This document shows, one piece after another, positions 54,904-64,000 of a DNA stretch of 64,000 bases. This DNA comes from Cordilura impudica (taxonomy: Eukaryota > Arthropoda > Insecta > Diptera > Scathophagidae). The notes beneath the pieces are model-generated. The model worked only from the letters and a program-made list of their open reading frames with translations, was not told the DNA's origin and made no database searches. The stretch covers positions 111,241,625 to 111,305,624 of the forward strand of contig OY821517.1 in the NCBI GenBank assembly GCA_963682025.1, given 5' to 3'. Numbering within the stretch: the stretch's first letter is position 1; every line of letters starts with the position of its first letter. The translations under genes were made by a program, and so were the position numbers.

Positions 54904-57160
54904 GGGGGGTTTCATGTCAAGTGCACCAACTTTTGAAACCGATGTCTTCCGATCGGGATGAAAAATTTGACATTTTGGCCAAACAGGTGTTTCTTCTCAT
55001 CCCTGTAACTTATTACCTATTGTTCTCAGAAAATTTTCTCCCAAATAGTTTAGATAGATATTTCTTCAATATTTCGGAAAAAAATACTTAAAAAAAAAAA
55101 AAAATTTTAGACTTTTTTTTTTTGCTAAATTAAAGCATTTTTTGCCTTTTTTTTCAAAAAGTGCATTTTTTTTTTTTATTTTTTTGGTCGCTTAGTGGGA
55201 TGGGAGTGGAATATCCATCAAAATAAAGGTTTTGTAACTCAAGACAACGGTTTTTCAATTTTTCACAAATGCACTATTTTGAATTTTTTCCTATTTGTGT
55301 GTAAAACCTTACAAAATAAAACATACTGAGAAACTAGACAAATTAAACTTTCCGAAGGTATGTAACATACCCAACTAAAATTTTATACCCTCGATACTGT
55401 AATACCCAGAATATGTTAACCTCAGGAAAAAAATCGCTTTTTTTCTATAGAAATGTTGAAAAATTATTATTTTTTTATTTATTTTTAATAATAATTAAAT
55501 CAATGTATAATAATAATATTTAAAATAAAAAGATAAATAATTTATTAAAATTTAATCTTAATTGCATTAGATCCATTTATATCATAACTATTTTTATACT
55601 TAATTTATTGTAGCTGATGAAGTATTTAAGTCTTGTAAATTTTTAAATACCCAGTCTTTCATTCAATCCTTTCTTGGCGTTACTAGGTTCAGCTGTTGAT
55701 TTCGCTGCTGGTTTATTTGTTGTCTTTGGAAAGAAATCGCATTAAATAGAGGCAGAAAACTTTTGCAACTTAAGTCTTCCATCGACAAGCGGTATAAAAG
55801 CATGGTATTGAGCGGTGCCATCGATTGTTACCGCAGCATCGAATCTGCTCTTCAGTGTTTTCAATGTTTCCTGATGATCCTCTTTGCTACTAAAAACTAT
55901 TTTAGTTTCTTTACAATAACTCTTTGCCCAATGGAATAAAGCAGTCGCATCTAAGATGCGATCTTGATGAGAGCACTGGAGGCTATACTTCGCTGCACTT
56001 CTTTTAAGGTTTGCTGCAATACCATCACATGCTCCTTTACCATGAGCAGTAGGATTAAAATGTCACTCAGCTGGCATTCCAAAATCTTTTTCATGGGCCA
56101 TAAGATTTGCCAAGCTACTTTTGTTTTTGAAATGTTGACGAGCTCCGTCCGAAACGTTGTATACCTTCGTTACTGTAAATTTAAATTTTAGAAATTTTAG
56201 TATTCTCTTCCGGTACTCATAAACTGCAACGCTATCATGTTTTAAATCGTAGAATATGATTGACATACTTTTGTGTTCCAGTTTTTCATCTTTCATGTAG
56301 TAAATAACTACTGTGAATATAGTTGCTTGGTCGTTATTGAAGTGGAATGCTTGTATGGCATCCTGAAGAACATATTTATAGTTTTCTGCGAAATCACATG
56401 AAATAACGAATTCACCATTATTATTATACATTAATTTAATTATTATTAAAAATAAATAAAAAAATAATAATTTTTCAACATTTCTATAGAAAAAAAGCGA
56501 TTTTTTTCCTGAGGTTAACATATTCTGGGTATTACAGTATCGGGGGTATAAAATTTTAGTTAGGTATGTTATATACCTTCGGAAAGGCTAATTTGCCTAG
56601 TTTCTTAGTATAAGTTTTATTTGTAAGGTTTTACACACAAATAGGAAAAAATTCAAAATAGTGCATTTGTGAAAAATTGAAAAACCGTTGTCCTGAGTTA
56701 TAAAACAATTATTTTGATAGATATCCCACTCCCATCCCACTAAGCGACCAAAAAGCTCTTAAAGAAAAATTCTAAGCTTTCTTATGAAAAAATAAAAAAA
56801 AAAATGCACTTTTTGAAAAAAAAAGACAAAAAATGCTTTAATTTAGCAAAAAAAAAAGTCTAAAAAAAATTTTTTTTTTTTTTAAAGTATTTTTTTCCGA
56901 AATATTGAAGAAATATCTATCTAAACTATTTGGGAGAAAATTTTCTGAGAACAATAGGTAATAAGTTACATGGATGAGAAGAAACACCTGTTTGGCCAAA
57001 ATGTCAAATTTTGATCCCCGCTAACTCAGAGAGATCCCGACCGATCTTATTGAAAAATTGTGTCTAACCTACTATCCAATAGGACTAACCTTGGTGCAAA
57101 TTTCATCCCGATCGGAAGATATCGGTTTCAAAAGTTGGTGCACTTGACATGAAATCCCCC
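54904..57160 (-). mobile_element. 2.26-kb element with ~600-700-bp inverted terminal repeats
   Basis: Left end GGGGGGTTTCATGTCAAGTG (54904) and right end complement CACTTGACATGAAATCCCCC (57160). The arms, about 54904-55510 and 56420-57160, are inverted copies with a few indels. The right arm has an extra AACTCAGAGAGATCCCGACC stretch (about 57023). ATAT flanks both ends and may be a 4-bp target duplication. The centre carries a transposase-like pseudogene. It abuts a Helitron on the left and a family T relic on the right. Confidence 0.8.
55740..56430 (-). pseudogene. Transposase-like protein of unnamed family, one nonsense codon
   Basis: The minus frame (56521-56063) contains MYNNNGEFVISCDFAENYKY, VLQDAIQAFHFNND, and VYNVSDGARQHFKNKSSLAN, LMAHEKDFGMPAE. 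After a TGA in place of the expected Trp codon it continues HFNPTAHGKGACDGIAANLK, DAAVTIDGTAQYHAF to about 55750. The pattern DFAENY...SDGAxxxxKNK...WxFxxxxHGKGxCDGxxxxxKR is one I know from many uncharacterised insect and hydrozoan proteins linked to transposons. Conserved Asp residues in DFAENY and SDGA could be catalytic, which is inference. The first 30 codons of the open frame lie in the terminal repeat and are probably not part of the protein. An N-terminal half is missing. Confidence 0.65.
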
Positions 57161-57164
57161 ATAT

Positions 57165-57415
57165 GGATACCACTGTGTGTTTAGGGTATAATTACTTTGT
57201 GCTGATGTCTGTAACTACTCAAAATATTTAACCAAGGCTCATCTTTTATTATACTGATCGACTCAAATCACTTTCTTGCAAGTCGCAACTATGAATATGT
57301 TTTCAAGAAATTTTGTTTATGAGCTTCAGTTCGTCGTAGGATGAACGCTTTTGAAATTTGTGATAATCGGTGATGTTCAGGCCTAGTCTCCATACAAATA
57401 ACCCCTATCAGACTA
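57165..57415 (+). repeat. Family T dispersed repeat, old fragment
   Basis: Contains ATACCACTGTGTGTTTAGGG, TTTTATTATACTGATCGACT, TAGGATGAACGCTTTTGAAA and TCCATACAAATAACCCCTAT in family T order, diverged and lacking the (GTCC)n tract. Confidence 0.75.
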
Positions 57416-58456
57416 ACTAAGATTCTTTACTAAAACTGAATGTAAATACCACTCAATTCCTGCTAGTGCAAATTGTGGAATCTCTTTCTATAAATGCTAT
57501 GCTTTCATAGTTCCATTAGATCATTTTGCATTTAATATTTTTAAATATGTTTATAACAAAATATTCTATATTTTTCTCATTTTTAGAGATTTTTTTTAAT
57601 ACTGAGATAATTGTGAATTACTATGACTATTGCAGCTTTTTCTTGTATTTACTTTTTCATTGACTGTACTTACAATATGTATTATTCTTCAGTTATCTAC
57701 ACATTTTCATTATACCACACAAGAAGTTATCAAAAAAATACATGACATTATTTAAAACCACAAACAGAATTTCATAAAAATATATTACAAATAAAAGTAA
57801 ATTTAATTACCTTTATCTGGGTACATGCATGAGTACGTTTAACTGTTTGTTATAAAATATAAATATAAAAAGAATATTGCAAAATATTTGATTAAATTAT
57901 ATATTTTTTATGTCCAAAGATTTTTAAAAGAACTGGAAATTATTGTCTTTTTTCAATTAAATTTTTAATTTTTCTGTACTTTTGAGTTGAAAATAAATAC
58001 ACAAGAAGAAAAGCCACGCAAGATTGAATTTAAAAAGAGAGAAATACGATTGAAAATGACAAAAAAATTATATTGTAATCTGAATGTTGTTGAGTATTAG
58101 ATTCAAATCTGACTATCTCAGCAGATTTTATTTTATTTAGCAACCATTTATTTGTTGCAATTACTAACTTAGAACATAGTCACTATAAGCCTGAGACTTT
58201 CTTAAACCAAGAAAATAATTGTGAAACCATTAGATTTGTCTTGCTTCAAATTGTAATCTAAGAATAGCATCTCTTCTAAGTCGATTTCACCGAGTCCGTG
58301 AACACATGTGCCTTTGCTTAATGACTTTATTGCATATTTTAAGAGATAACTTCAATTCAAATGGTTTCTATTAGTCGAATTAAAATATTCTAAAGCCCAA
58401 ATAACAATGACAATTTCAAAAAATTTTGGTTAATGCCTATTATCCGTGACCACCTC
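57416..58456. other. AT-rich spacer, no gene recognised
   Basis: Flank of the Copia element. No open frame or repeat recognised. Confidence 0.4.
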
Positions 58457-58641
58457 TGTTAGCAGAGAAAAAGCCTTGTTTTCTATGGTATAGATAAATT
58501 GTGAATGAAATTTTATTTTTCCTATTTCACTAAAAACTAAAACACAAATCAATGCATATGTGTCTATAAAAACAGAAACATAACAAGTGTTTTATTGCAA
58601 AGTATGAATGAATAAATATGTAAACAAATTGATTCTCAACA
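58457..58641 (-). repeat. Copia 3' LTR
   Basis: 185 bp, on the minus strand TGTTGAGAATCAATTTG...CTCTGCTAACA, with TG...CA ends. Its terminal 51 bp match 62614-62664 with one difference, confirming LTR identity. AATAAA lies within it (minus strand, about 58600). Confidence 0.9.
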
Positions 58642-58654
58642 CTTCCACTTTTGT
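58642..58654 (-). other. Polypurine tract of the Copia element
   Basis: AAAAGTGGAAG on the minus strand directly before the 3' LTR, the usual position of the plus-strand primer. Confidence 0.7.
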
Positions 58655-58679
58655 TTAAATAATTATTCATACATTTACA

Positions 58680-59640
58680 TCAATTAATATTTAGTAATTT
58701 CTTTATGTTATTAAATTGTTGCATTAAGAGCGGCTTTGTAAAAATATCAGCCAATTGTTCTGTTGTTGGCACATACTTAAGTTGAAAACCTTTATTTTCA
58801 TATACCTCACGAATGAAATGGAACTTTACCTCAACATGCTTCGTTCGTTTGTGAAACTGTGGATTCTTAACAAGCTTTATGGCACTTTGATTATCCAAAC
58901 ATAAAATGGGAGGTTGAAGGTTGTTACCAGTAATATCTTTTAACAACCGTTGCACCCAAATTAGCTCCTTAACGCATTCACAGGCTGCCATGTATTCCGC
59001 TTCGGTAGTTGAGAGCGGTATTGTCTGCTGTTTTCTTGACGACCATGATATCGGACCTTCCGATATCATTGTAACAAAACCACCAGTTGAATGTCTATTC
59101 TCCGTATCCCCAGCATAATCTGAATCTGAATAACAAATTAAAGATAAGTTGTTAGATTTTGAAAATTCAATTCCTTGATCAATAGTTCCGCACAAATATT
59201 TAAAAATACGCTTCAGTCCAGCAACATGTTCAACAATTAAGGAATCCATAAAACGACTTGCATATGAAACAGCGAGATACATAAGAGATCCAATTGCTTC
59301 TCGATATGGAAACTTGACATTATGTGAATCGATATTTGATGCTTTAACATTTTCAGCAGGTGAATACACTATTCTCGCATCTTGCATACTAAACTTTTGA
59401 AGCGCTTTCTTTACATATGCAGTTTGACGAACACATATCTTGTTCGGTTGTTGTATTATCTCCATTCCTAAATAGAAGAGCGAACTAAATACTTTAACGT
59501 CAAACTCGCACCTCAAACATTTTATAAACTCTTCAGCTATATCTTTTGATTCTACAGCAATTATACCGTCAGTATGATTTTCTTTTTTTTAATTTCCCCA
59601 GTAAAGACACAAGAATCTGCATTGCTTACCTTAAAAATAA
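58680..59640 (-). pseudogene. Copia reverse transcriptase C-part and RNase H
   Basis: The open frame 59516-58680 has FYLGMEIIQQPNKICVRQTA, YREAIGSLMYLAVS, ICYSDSDYAGDTENRHSTGG, SWSSRKQQTIPLSTTEAEYM, LCLDNQSAIKLVKNP, HVEVKFHFIRE and LADIFTKPL, the complete copia RNase H series with its acidic residues (DSDYAGD, STTEAEY, DNQSA). It follows in another frame from DSCVFTGE and HTDGIIAVESKDIAEEF at 59640-59520, where the expected YVDD before DGIIA is absent: about seven residues are deleted and an A run is shifted. The RT active site is therefore lost. Confidence 0.9.
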
Positions 59641-59646
59641 ACTTCT

Positions 59647-60560
59647 TCAAAATTTTTGTGAACCTTTTGTTCCAAATCTGGATGCCTGTTTAAGTCCATA
59701 GAGACTTCTATAAAGTTTGCAGACTTGATCACTACCATCGTAATATCCGATAGGTTGATTCATATATATATCTTCCTCTAGTTGACCATACAAAAAAGCT
59801 GTTTTTATATCAAATTGTGTGAGAAAATAATTTAAGGATGCACTAAAGGCTAAAATTTTTCGAATAGAAGTAAATTTTGCTACTGGACTAAAAGTCTCCT
59901 CGAAATCTATTCCTTGCTTTTGGGTAAAACCTCGTATAACTAACCGCGCTTTAAATCGTTCAATATCACCATCTTGGTTTCTTATTATTTTGTATACCCA
60001 CTTGTTAGATATTGCTGTTTTTCCTTTAGGTAGCTGTACCAAGTTCCAAGTTTCATTAGCTAAAAGAGATTCATACTCTTCATCCATGGCTTGCTTCCAC
60101 TGCAACCTATTGCACAATTTAAAATATTCTGAATCGGACTCTTCTTTCTTGAACGTAAATTGTACCGACTACCTTGTACTTCATGATCATTGTCTATAAC
60201 TGTATATTGTACTTCTAAGTCATTTTGAGCATCCTCAAATTCCTCTGTAGACTCAATTTCTAATGTAAGTTTTTCCACAGATTTATTCTCCCCCAAAATG
60301 TCATGATTAGTACAATCCACGAAATCTCGCACTATAATCTCCTTTTCAGATTCTCTAATAATGACATTTCTTGAAATTTCTAACCGTTTTTCAAAAGGTA
60401 TCCAAATTCGATAACCTTTACAGTTGTCTTGATATCCAACGAAAACACCTTTCTTGGACTTTGGATCCAATTTTCTACGTGTTTCTTGTGGAACATGAAC
60501 ATATGCATCTGAACCAAAAACATGAAACATAGAAATATTGGGAGTTTTTCCAAACCACAA
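59647..60560 (-). pseudogene. Copia integrase tail and reverse transcriptase N-part
   Basis: Frame 60560-60060 carries the integrase C-terminal region (KTPNISMFHVFGSDAYVHVP, KGVFVGYQDNCKGYRIWIPF, YNLRSRKK). A shift near 60120 leads to RT frame 60117-59647 with WKQAMDEEYESLLANETWNL, NKWVYKIIRNQDGDIERFKA, RLVIRGFTQKQGIDFEETFS, FDIKTAFLYGQLEEDIYMNQ and KLYRSLYGLKQASR. These are the canonical copia RT blocks up to the finger/palm junction. It reads into a frameshift after LKQASR. Confidence 0.9.
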
Positions 60561-60567
60561 CTCAAAA

Positions 60568-60895
60568 TGACTTTTGTCTTTCTGTGGAGTCTTTCCTGTT
60601 CTATTTAATGTAAATACGACACAATTAGCTGCCTCTCCCCAGTAATTAATATTAAGATTCTTATTGTGTATCGTAAATGACTTTTGTCTTTCTGTGGAGT
60701 TTTTCCTGTTCTATTTAATGTAAATACGACACAATTAGCTGCTTCTCCCCAGTAATTAATATTAAGATTCTTATTGTGTATCGTAAATGACTTTTGTCTT
60801 TCTGTGGAGTCTTTCCTGTTCTATTTAATGTAAATACGATACAATTAGCTGCCTCTCCCCAGTAATTAATATTAAGATTCTTATTGTGTATCATA
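60568..60895. repeat. 110-bp tandem triplication inside Copia integrase
   Basis: TGACTTTTGTCTTTCTGTGG occurs at 60568, 60678 and 60788, period 110. Units are nearly identical. 110 is not a multiple of three, so each extra unit shifts the frame, which explains why the integrase frame (61647-60715) ends inside the second unit. Confidence 0.95.
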
Positions 60896-61570
60896 GATCT
60901 AGCTGCTTCTACCAAAGTTCTCATGTCCATTTCGGCTCTACCGTTATGTTCCGATGTATATGGTGTATATTTTTGGTGTGTAACTTTGTATTTACGTAAA
61001 ATATTACATATCTTTTTATTAGCGTACTCCGAGCCATTGTCTGACCGTAATATTTTAACCTTCGCGCCTGTATATGCTTCCACTTGATCAAAATATTTAG
61101 ATATTACTTGCGGTACATCGGATTTGGCTTTGATGAAGTAAACGTAACGATAGTTTGAAAAGTCATCTCGAAAAACAACAATAAAACGAGATCCACCAAA
61201 CGATTTTTCTTGCATCGGTCCACAAAGATCAGTATGCGCCAGGCTTCCGACTTCTTTGGCTCTATTTAGACTCTCAGCAAAAAGCATTCTAAGTTGCTTA
61301 CCCATTACACACCCTTCACAAAAAAAATCGTCACCTGAATATTTAATATTGTGCCGCATCAACACATCTTTTATGTGATCTTTGCCTTGATGGCACATTC
61401 TTTCATGCCATAGTTGCAAAGAACTGCCTTTTACTGCAACATTTGTTTTAACTTCTACTTCTTGAGCTTTTTGCAGCAACTTAAAGAGTCTTGAATTTTC
61501 TCTTATTCCTTTAAGATAAATTTTACCTTCACGTTTAAATACGCATTCGTTTGCTTCGGCTTTCATAGTA
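60715..61570 (-). pseudogene. Copia integrase
   Basis: Integrase that would insert the cDNA. Zinc-binding HHCC: WHERMCHQGKDHI and FFCEGCVMGKQL. Catalytic core: AHTDLCGPM (first D), ILRSDNGSEYANKK (second D) and SEHNGRAEMDMRTLVEAARS (E). Then INYWGEAANCIVFTLNRTGK leads into the 110-bp repeats, where the frame is lost. Frameshifted from the protease near 61570. The catalytic residues themselves are retained. Confidence 0.92.
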
Positions 61571-61990
61571 ACTATACCCTTTATCCAGACATGCATTTGT
61601 AGAAAGAACATTAGACATATATTTGCTATTCCACACCTTACCATCAAATGCCTTTACATAAACATCACCCTTACCAAATGCAGGAATGGCAGCACCATTT
61701 TCAACTCTTATACATTTTGGGGTGTCAAAGTGAACAAAATTTTGAAACCATTCTTTTCTGCTTAACATGTGATCACTTGCACCAGAATCAGCATACCATG
61801 CATTTTCTTCTGAAGAAACAACGAACAAATGCTCTCCGACAAAAGCATCGCCTCCACCAGACTTCTTAAAATTTTTGTTGGGACAATCTCACTTCCAATG
61901 TCCGAATTTATTACAGATGAAACACTTACCTTTTAAATTCTTGTTACCATTTTGATTTTGTTGACTATTTTTGAAATTTTTCTTAAAATA
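61535..61990 (-). pseudogene. Copia protease and gag zinc knuckle
   Basis: Protease active site in NAWYADSGASDHMLSRKEWF (61828-61535 frame), followed by GAAIPAFGKGDVYVKAF. Upstream, at about 61915-61875, the nucleocapsid zinc knuckle reads CFICNKFGHWK*DCP: a TGA interrupts the CCHC motif, so gag-pol cannot be read through. Confidence 0.88.
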
Positions 61991-62086
61991 TCTTTTTGCT
62001 ACAAAGGCTTCGATCTTCGAGGGTTGAATTCCTAATCTGGATTCCTCCATACACAATCTTGATGTTAAATTTTTTAGAGTTCGTTC

Positions 62087-62505
62087 CTATTTAGCCGTAG
62101 CTTCCCATGATGCAAAGAAATGTTTGAAATCTTCCGGCAACGTAATCAAAATCTTGGTTATAAGCATATTATTTGAAATTTTCTCACCAAGATCTTCAAG
62201 CTGCTTTGCCATCTTCTGTAATTTGCAAATGTGAACAGGAATTTCATCTTCAGGAACTTTCTTATATTGGAAAAATTGTTGTTGAAGCAAATGTATCGAC
62301 GTCGCAGATTTATGTTCGTATATGCTTTCGAGAACACACCACATAGCTGCCGCTGAATCACAACTTAGTATGTGCAACATTGGCTCCTCACCCATGGATA
62401 TCACCATAGTTTTTTGAGTTTTGGCGTCTGCAGTACCACCTTTATCTGGAATTTCCTCAGGGTCCATTCTTCTAAACCTTCCAATTTGCTGATCTTGAAT
62501 TCCTG
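62087..62505 (-). pseudogene. Copia gag
   Basis: Capsid region. An upstream frame starts MQEFKISKLEGLEEWTLRKF at 62505 and shifts near 62430 into the frame 62467-62087 with LSCDSAAAMWCVLESIYEHK, QQFFQYKKVPEDEIPVHICK and ITKILITLPEDFKHFFASWE, matching the copia gag domain (UBN2-type). A small deletion around 62430 removes the usual link between the two. It ends at a TAA/TAG at 62087, before the zinc knuckle frame. Confidence 0.85.
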
Positions 62506-62599
62506 CATTAGCTTATTTACAGCAATCACACGTTCCAGAAAACAATGTAAATACACGAAAATAACTAACAACCAATAATTTAATTATTTAGTTACGGTT

Positions 62600-62613
62600 C
62601 TGGGCCCATAACC
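62600..62613 (-). other. Copia primer-binding site (initiator tRNA-Met, internal)
   Basis: GGTTATGGGCCCAG on the minus strand directly after the 5' LTR. It is complementary to the anticodon stem-loop region of initiator tRNA-Met, the half-tRNA priming known for Drosophila copia. Confidence 0.85.
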
Positions 62614-62664
62614 TGTTAGCAGAGAAAAAGACTTGTTTTCTATGGTATAGATAAATTGTGAATG
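62614..62664 (-). repeat. Copia 5' LTR, terminal 51 bp, cut by a LINE
   Basis: Matches the end of the 3' LTR up to GTGAATG at 62664, where (TTAG)n begins. The rest of the LTR should lie beyond the LINE outside the window. Confidence 0.9.
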
Positions 62665-64000
62665 TTAGTTAGTTAGTTAGTTTATTTGAGACTTTTAGAA
62701 AACACACAATATTTAAGAGATTAGATATGATTATAATGTAAACTTAAAACTGTAATGTTTTGTTTCAATTGCATTAGTGAATATACAGCAACAGGCCTGT
62801 CGGTTTTAGTGGGTGTGTGAGGACAGATGTGGGTATAGTGCTTGCTCCCGGCACAATGTTGTTTTGTAATTTAATTAATGTCATACTTAAAATTATACTT
62901 AAGGCTAAAAAAAAAAAAAAAAAACAATAAATTATAATGATAGAGTTGAATAAGAGAAAGGAAAGGAAAATTGTAAAGTTATGATAGAAGAAGAAGTGAA
63001 AGAAATAAATAAATAAATAAATACGAAGGCAGATAGTAAATCAACCTCTGTGGGCACCTGGAATCTTGGCAACGTAGAATTTCGGCGTTAAACTGTTAAC
63101 ACATGCTACTTCATGTTCCACATATCCCAAAGGCGAGTAATAGTTGGTATTAAGCCAATTAAGACCGGATTGATCGCGTAATATATTTTGAATTAAAGTA
63201 TTTTCAATATGACGTAAAGAATCAATGAAACGTTTCATCAATCCAAAAGCATAGGAAGCTAATGGTTTAGTGTTAGCCGAATCGTATATGAAGTTATTTG
63301 AAAACCGTTTGTTAACTTCTTCGTAGTGTTTATTGATACAGACCCTGAGGACCTTCCTTTCAAAAATTTCAAACTCCCTCATAACAGTTGGTGAAATTGA
63401 GAACCAGATAGAAAAGGCGTAAAGAAGAACTGGTCTTATGCTCGTTTTGTAGATCAATAGTTTTGTCTTCTCTGGTAGATATTTGCTATTGAACAGTTTT
63501 CCAAAAGAACCTTTTATGCGACATGCTTTATTAAGAATGATTCTAGCATGACGATTAAACTTTAGTAGTTTTTCAAAATGTACTCCTAAATATCTTAAAT
63601 TATGTACGAAGGGAATTTCATAACCATTCAAAAACAAAGCAAGTTGCTTACTTTCCGGTACAACAAACCATTTACATTTACCGGATGCGTTCCTTAAACA
63701 AATAGCCTCACTTTTAGCAACGTTTATCTTTATACCCCATTCTTTATAATAGTCGCTAACAACTTTTAAATGCAACGCAACTGTCCTTAGAGTTTCAATT
63801 GGAGAGATTCCATGTGCATAAAGCAAGGAATCATCGACATAAAGAATCCCAGTTGACCCATCATATTCATGTGGGAAATCGTGAATAAAGAGATTATACA
63901 AATGTGGTGCCAAGATGGAACCCTGAGGAACACCGCAATTAATTTCCCCAATCGTGGAATATTCGTTCTGTAGTTCAACGCGAAACTTTCTGTTAGCAAA
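62665..64000 (-). mobile_element. LINE inserted in the Copia LTR, extends past the window
   Basis: Minus-strand non-LTR element. Its 3' end is a (CTAA)n tail, seen as TTAGTTAGTTAGTTAG at 62665-62680 on plus, joined directly to the LTR. The 3' untranslated region spans 62681-63040, with an A-rich tract at 62908-62925 and (AAAT)n at 63004-63023 on plus. Coding sequence runs off the right edge. Confidence 0.88.
63041..64000 (-). CDS. LINE ORF2 reverse transcriptase, C-terminal part, open to the edge
   Basis: About 320 codons without a stop, ending PGAHRG at 63041. In order: FANRKFRVELQNEY, NCGVPQGSILAPHLYNLFIH (RT turn), GILYVDDSLLYAH (catalytic YVDD, about 63845), KINVAKSEAICLRN, LRYLGVHFEKLLKFNRHARI (thumb), KTSIRPVLLYAFSIWF and a C-terminal domain. 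Style is jockey-group ORF2. The uninterrupted frame contrasts with every other LINE in the window and suggests a recent insertion, consistent with its position inside the already inserted Copia. The N-terminal endonuclease lies outside the window. Confidence 0.88.
   Translation of the reverse strand, partial: FANRKFRVELQNEYSTIGEINCGVPQGSILAPHLYNLFIHDFPHEYDGSTGILYVDDSLLYAHGISPIETLRTVALHLKVVSDYYKEWGIKINVAKSEAICLRNASGKCKWFVVPESKQLALFLNGYEIPFVHNLRYLGVHFEKLLKFNRHARIILNKACRIKGSFGKLFNSKYLPEKTKLLIYKTSIRPVLLYAFSIWFSISPTVMREFEIFERKVLRVCINKHYEEVNKRFSNNFIYDSANTKPLASYAFGLMKRFIDSLRHIENTLIQNILRDQSGLNWLNTNYYSPLGYVEHEVACVNSLTPKFYVAKIPGAHRG

Larger units (their letters stand above)
58457..62664 (-). mobile_element. 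Copia-type LTR retrotransposon, degenerate
   Basis: Minus-strand element of about 4.2 kb with domain order gag, protease, integrase, reverse transcriptase, RNase H, the order that defines Ty1/copia. The downstream LTR is complete (58457-58641). The upstream LTR shows only its last 51 bp (62614-62664) before a LINE insertion. The primer-binding site and polypurine tract are visible. Damage includes a stop in the gag zinc knuckle, a frameshift near 61570, a 110-bp triplication in integrase and loss of the RT YVDD motif. Confidence 0.95.

Noticed and set aside
54308..54915. Tyr/Phe-rich open frames with repeated blocks as membrane proteins
   Set aside because: They are translations of the 159-bp Helitron tandem units.

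Overview
This window is AT-rich, gene-poor eukaryotic DNA packed with transposable elements. Its Copia, jockey-like LINE, Tc1, mariner, DD41D and Helitron content, and its repeats carrying (GTCC)n tracts, point to an insect and most likely a higher (schizophoran) fly. That placement is inferred from element families, since no marker gene is present. I recognise no intact host protein-coding gene, rRNA gene or functional tRNA gene. Every protein similarity I can see belongs to a mobile element or to a transposon-like repeated family, and nearly all copies are broken.

Layout. 0.8-2.65 kb: decayed LINE (minus). 3.76-5.44 kb: complete but dead Tc1-type element with long inverted repeats. 5.76-7.33 and 8.13-8.61 kb: two decayed copies of an uncharacterised arthropod repeated gene. 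8.61-10.77 kb: 3.5 tandem copies of a unit of about 615 bp whose minus strand carries a hammerhead-ribozyme-like motif and a tRNA-like (Pol III) segment. 11.0-11.4 and 12.02-13.24 kb: DD41D (rosa-like) Tc1/mariner copies. 13.4-14.9 kb: internally deleted LINE. 16.85-17.2 kb: hAT relic. 17.3-18.6 kb: a dispersed (GTCC)n-bearing repeat (called family T here) in palindromic arrangement. 19.6-25.4 kb: several short TIR/MITE-like elements. 28.2-30.1 kb: dispersed pieces of the hammerhead repeat and a LINE relic. 30.5-36.0 kb: nested block of family T, a composite Helitron, a solitary hammerhead repeat, a mariner and a nearly intact DD41D element.

38.0-41.2 kb: Helitron remnants with pieces of RepHel coding sequence. 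42.06-46.9 kb: two-ORF jockey-type LINE on the minus strand, split by a family T insertion that left a 5-bp target duplication. 49.0-50.5 kb: local duplications and a palindrome. 51.0-51.4 kb: 21-bp minisatellite. 51.96-53.33 kb: long-TIR element. 53.7-54.9 kb: non-coding Helitron. 54.9-57.16 kb: element with inverted repeats of about 600-700 bp around a transposase-like ORF. 58.46-62.66 kb: Copia retrotransposon on the minus strand, whose upstream LTR is cut by a LINE (62.67 kb to the window end) with an open reading frame running off the edge.

The most interesting element is the hammerhead-like tandem repeat at 8.6-10.8 kb. Tandem arrangement, a very short palindromic stem III, a Pol III-like box and dispersed copies that cross the unit junction resemble retrozyme or Penelope-type hammerhead repeats. 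The motif has one non-canonical A/A mismatch at the base of stem II, and its activity is untested.
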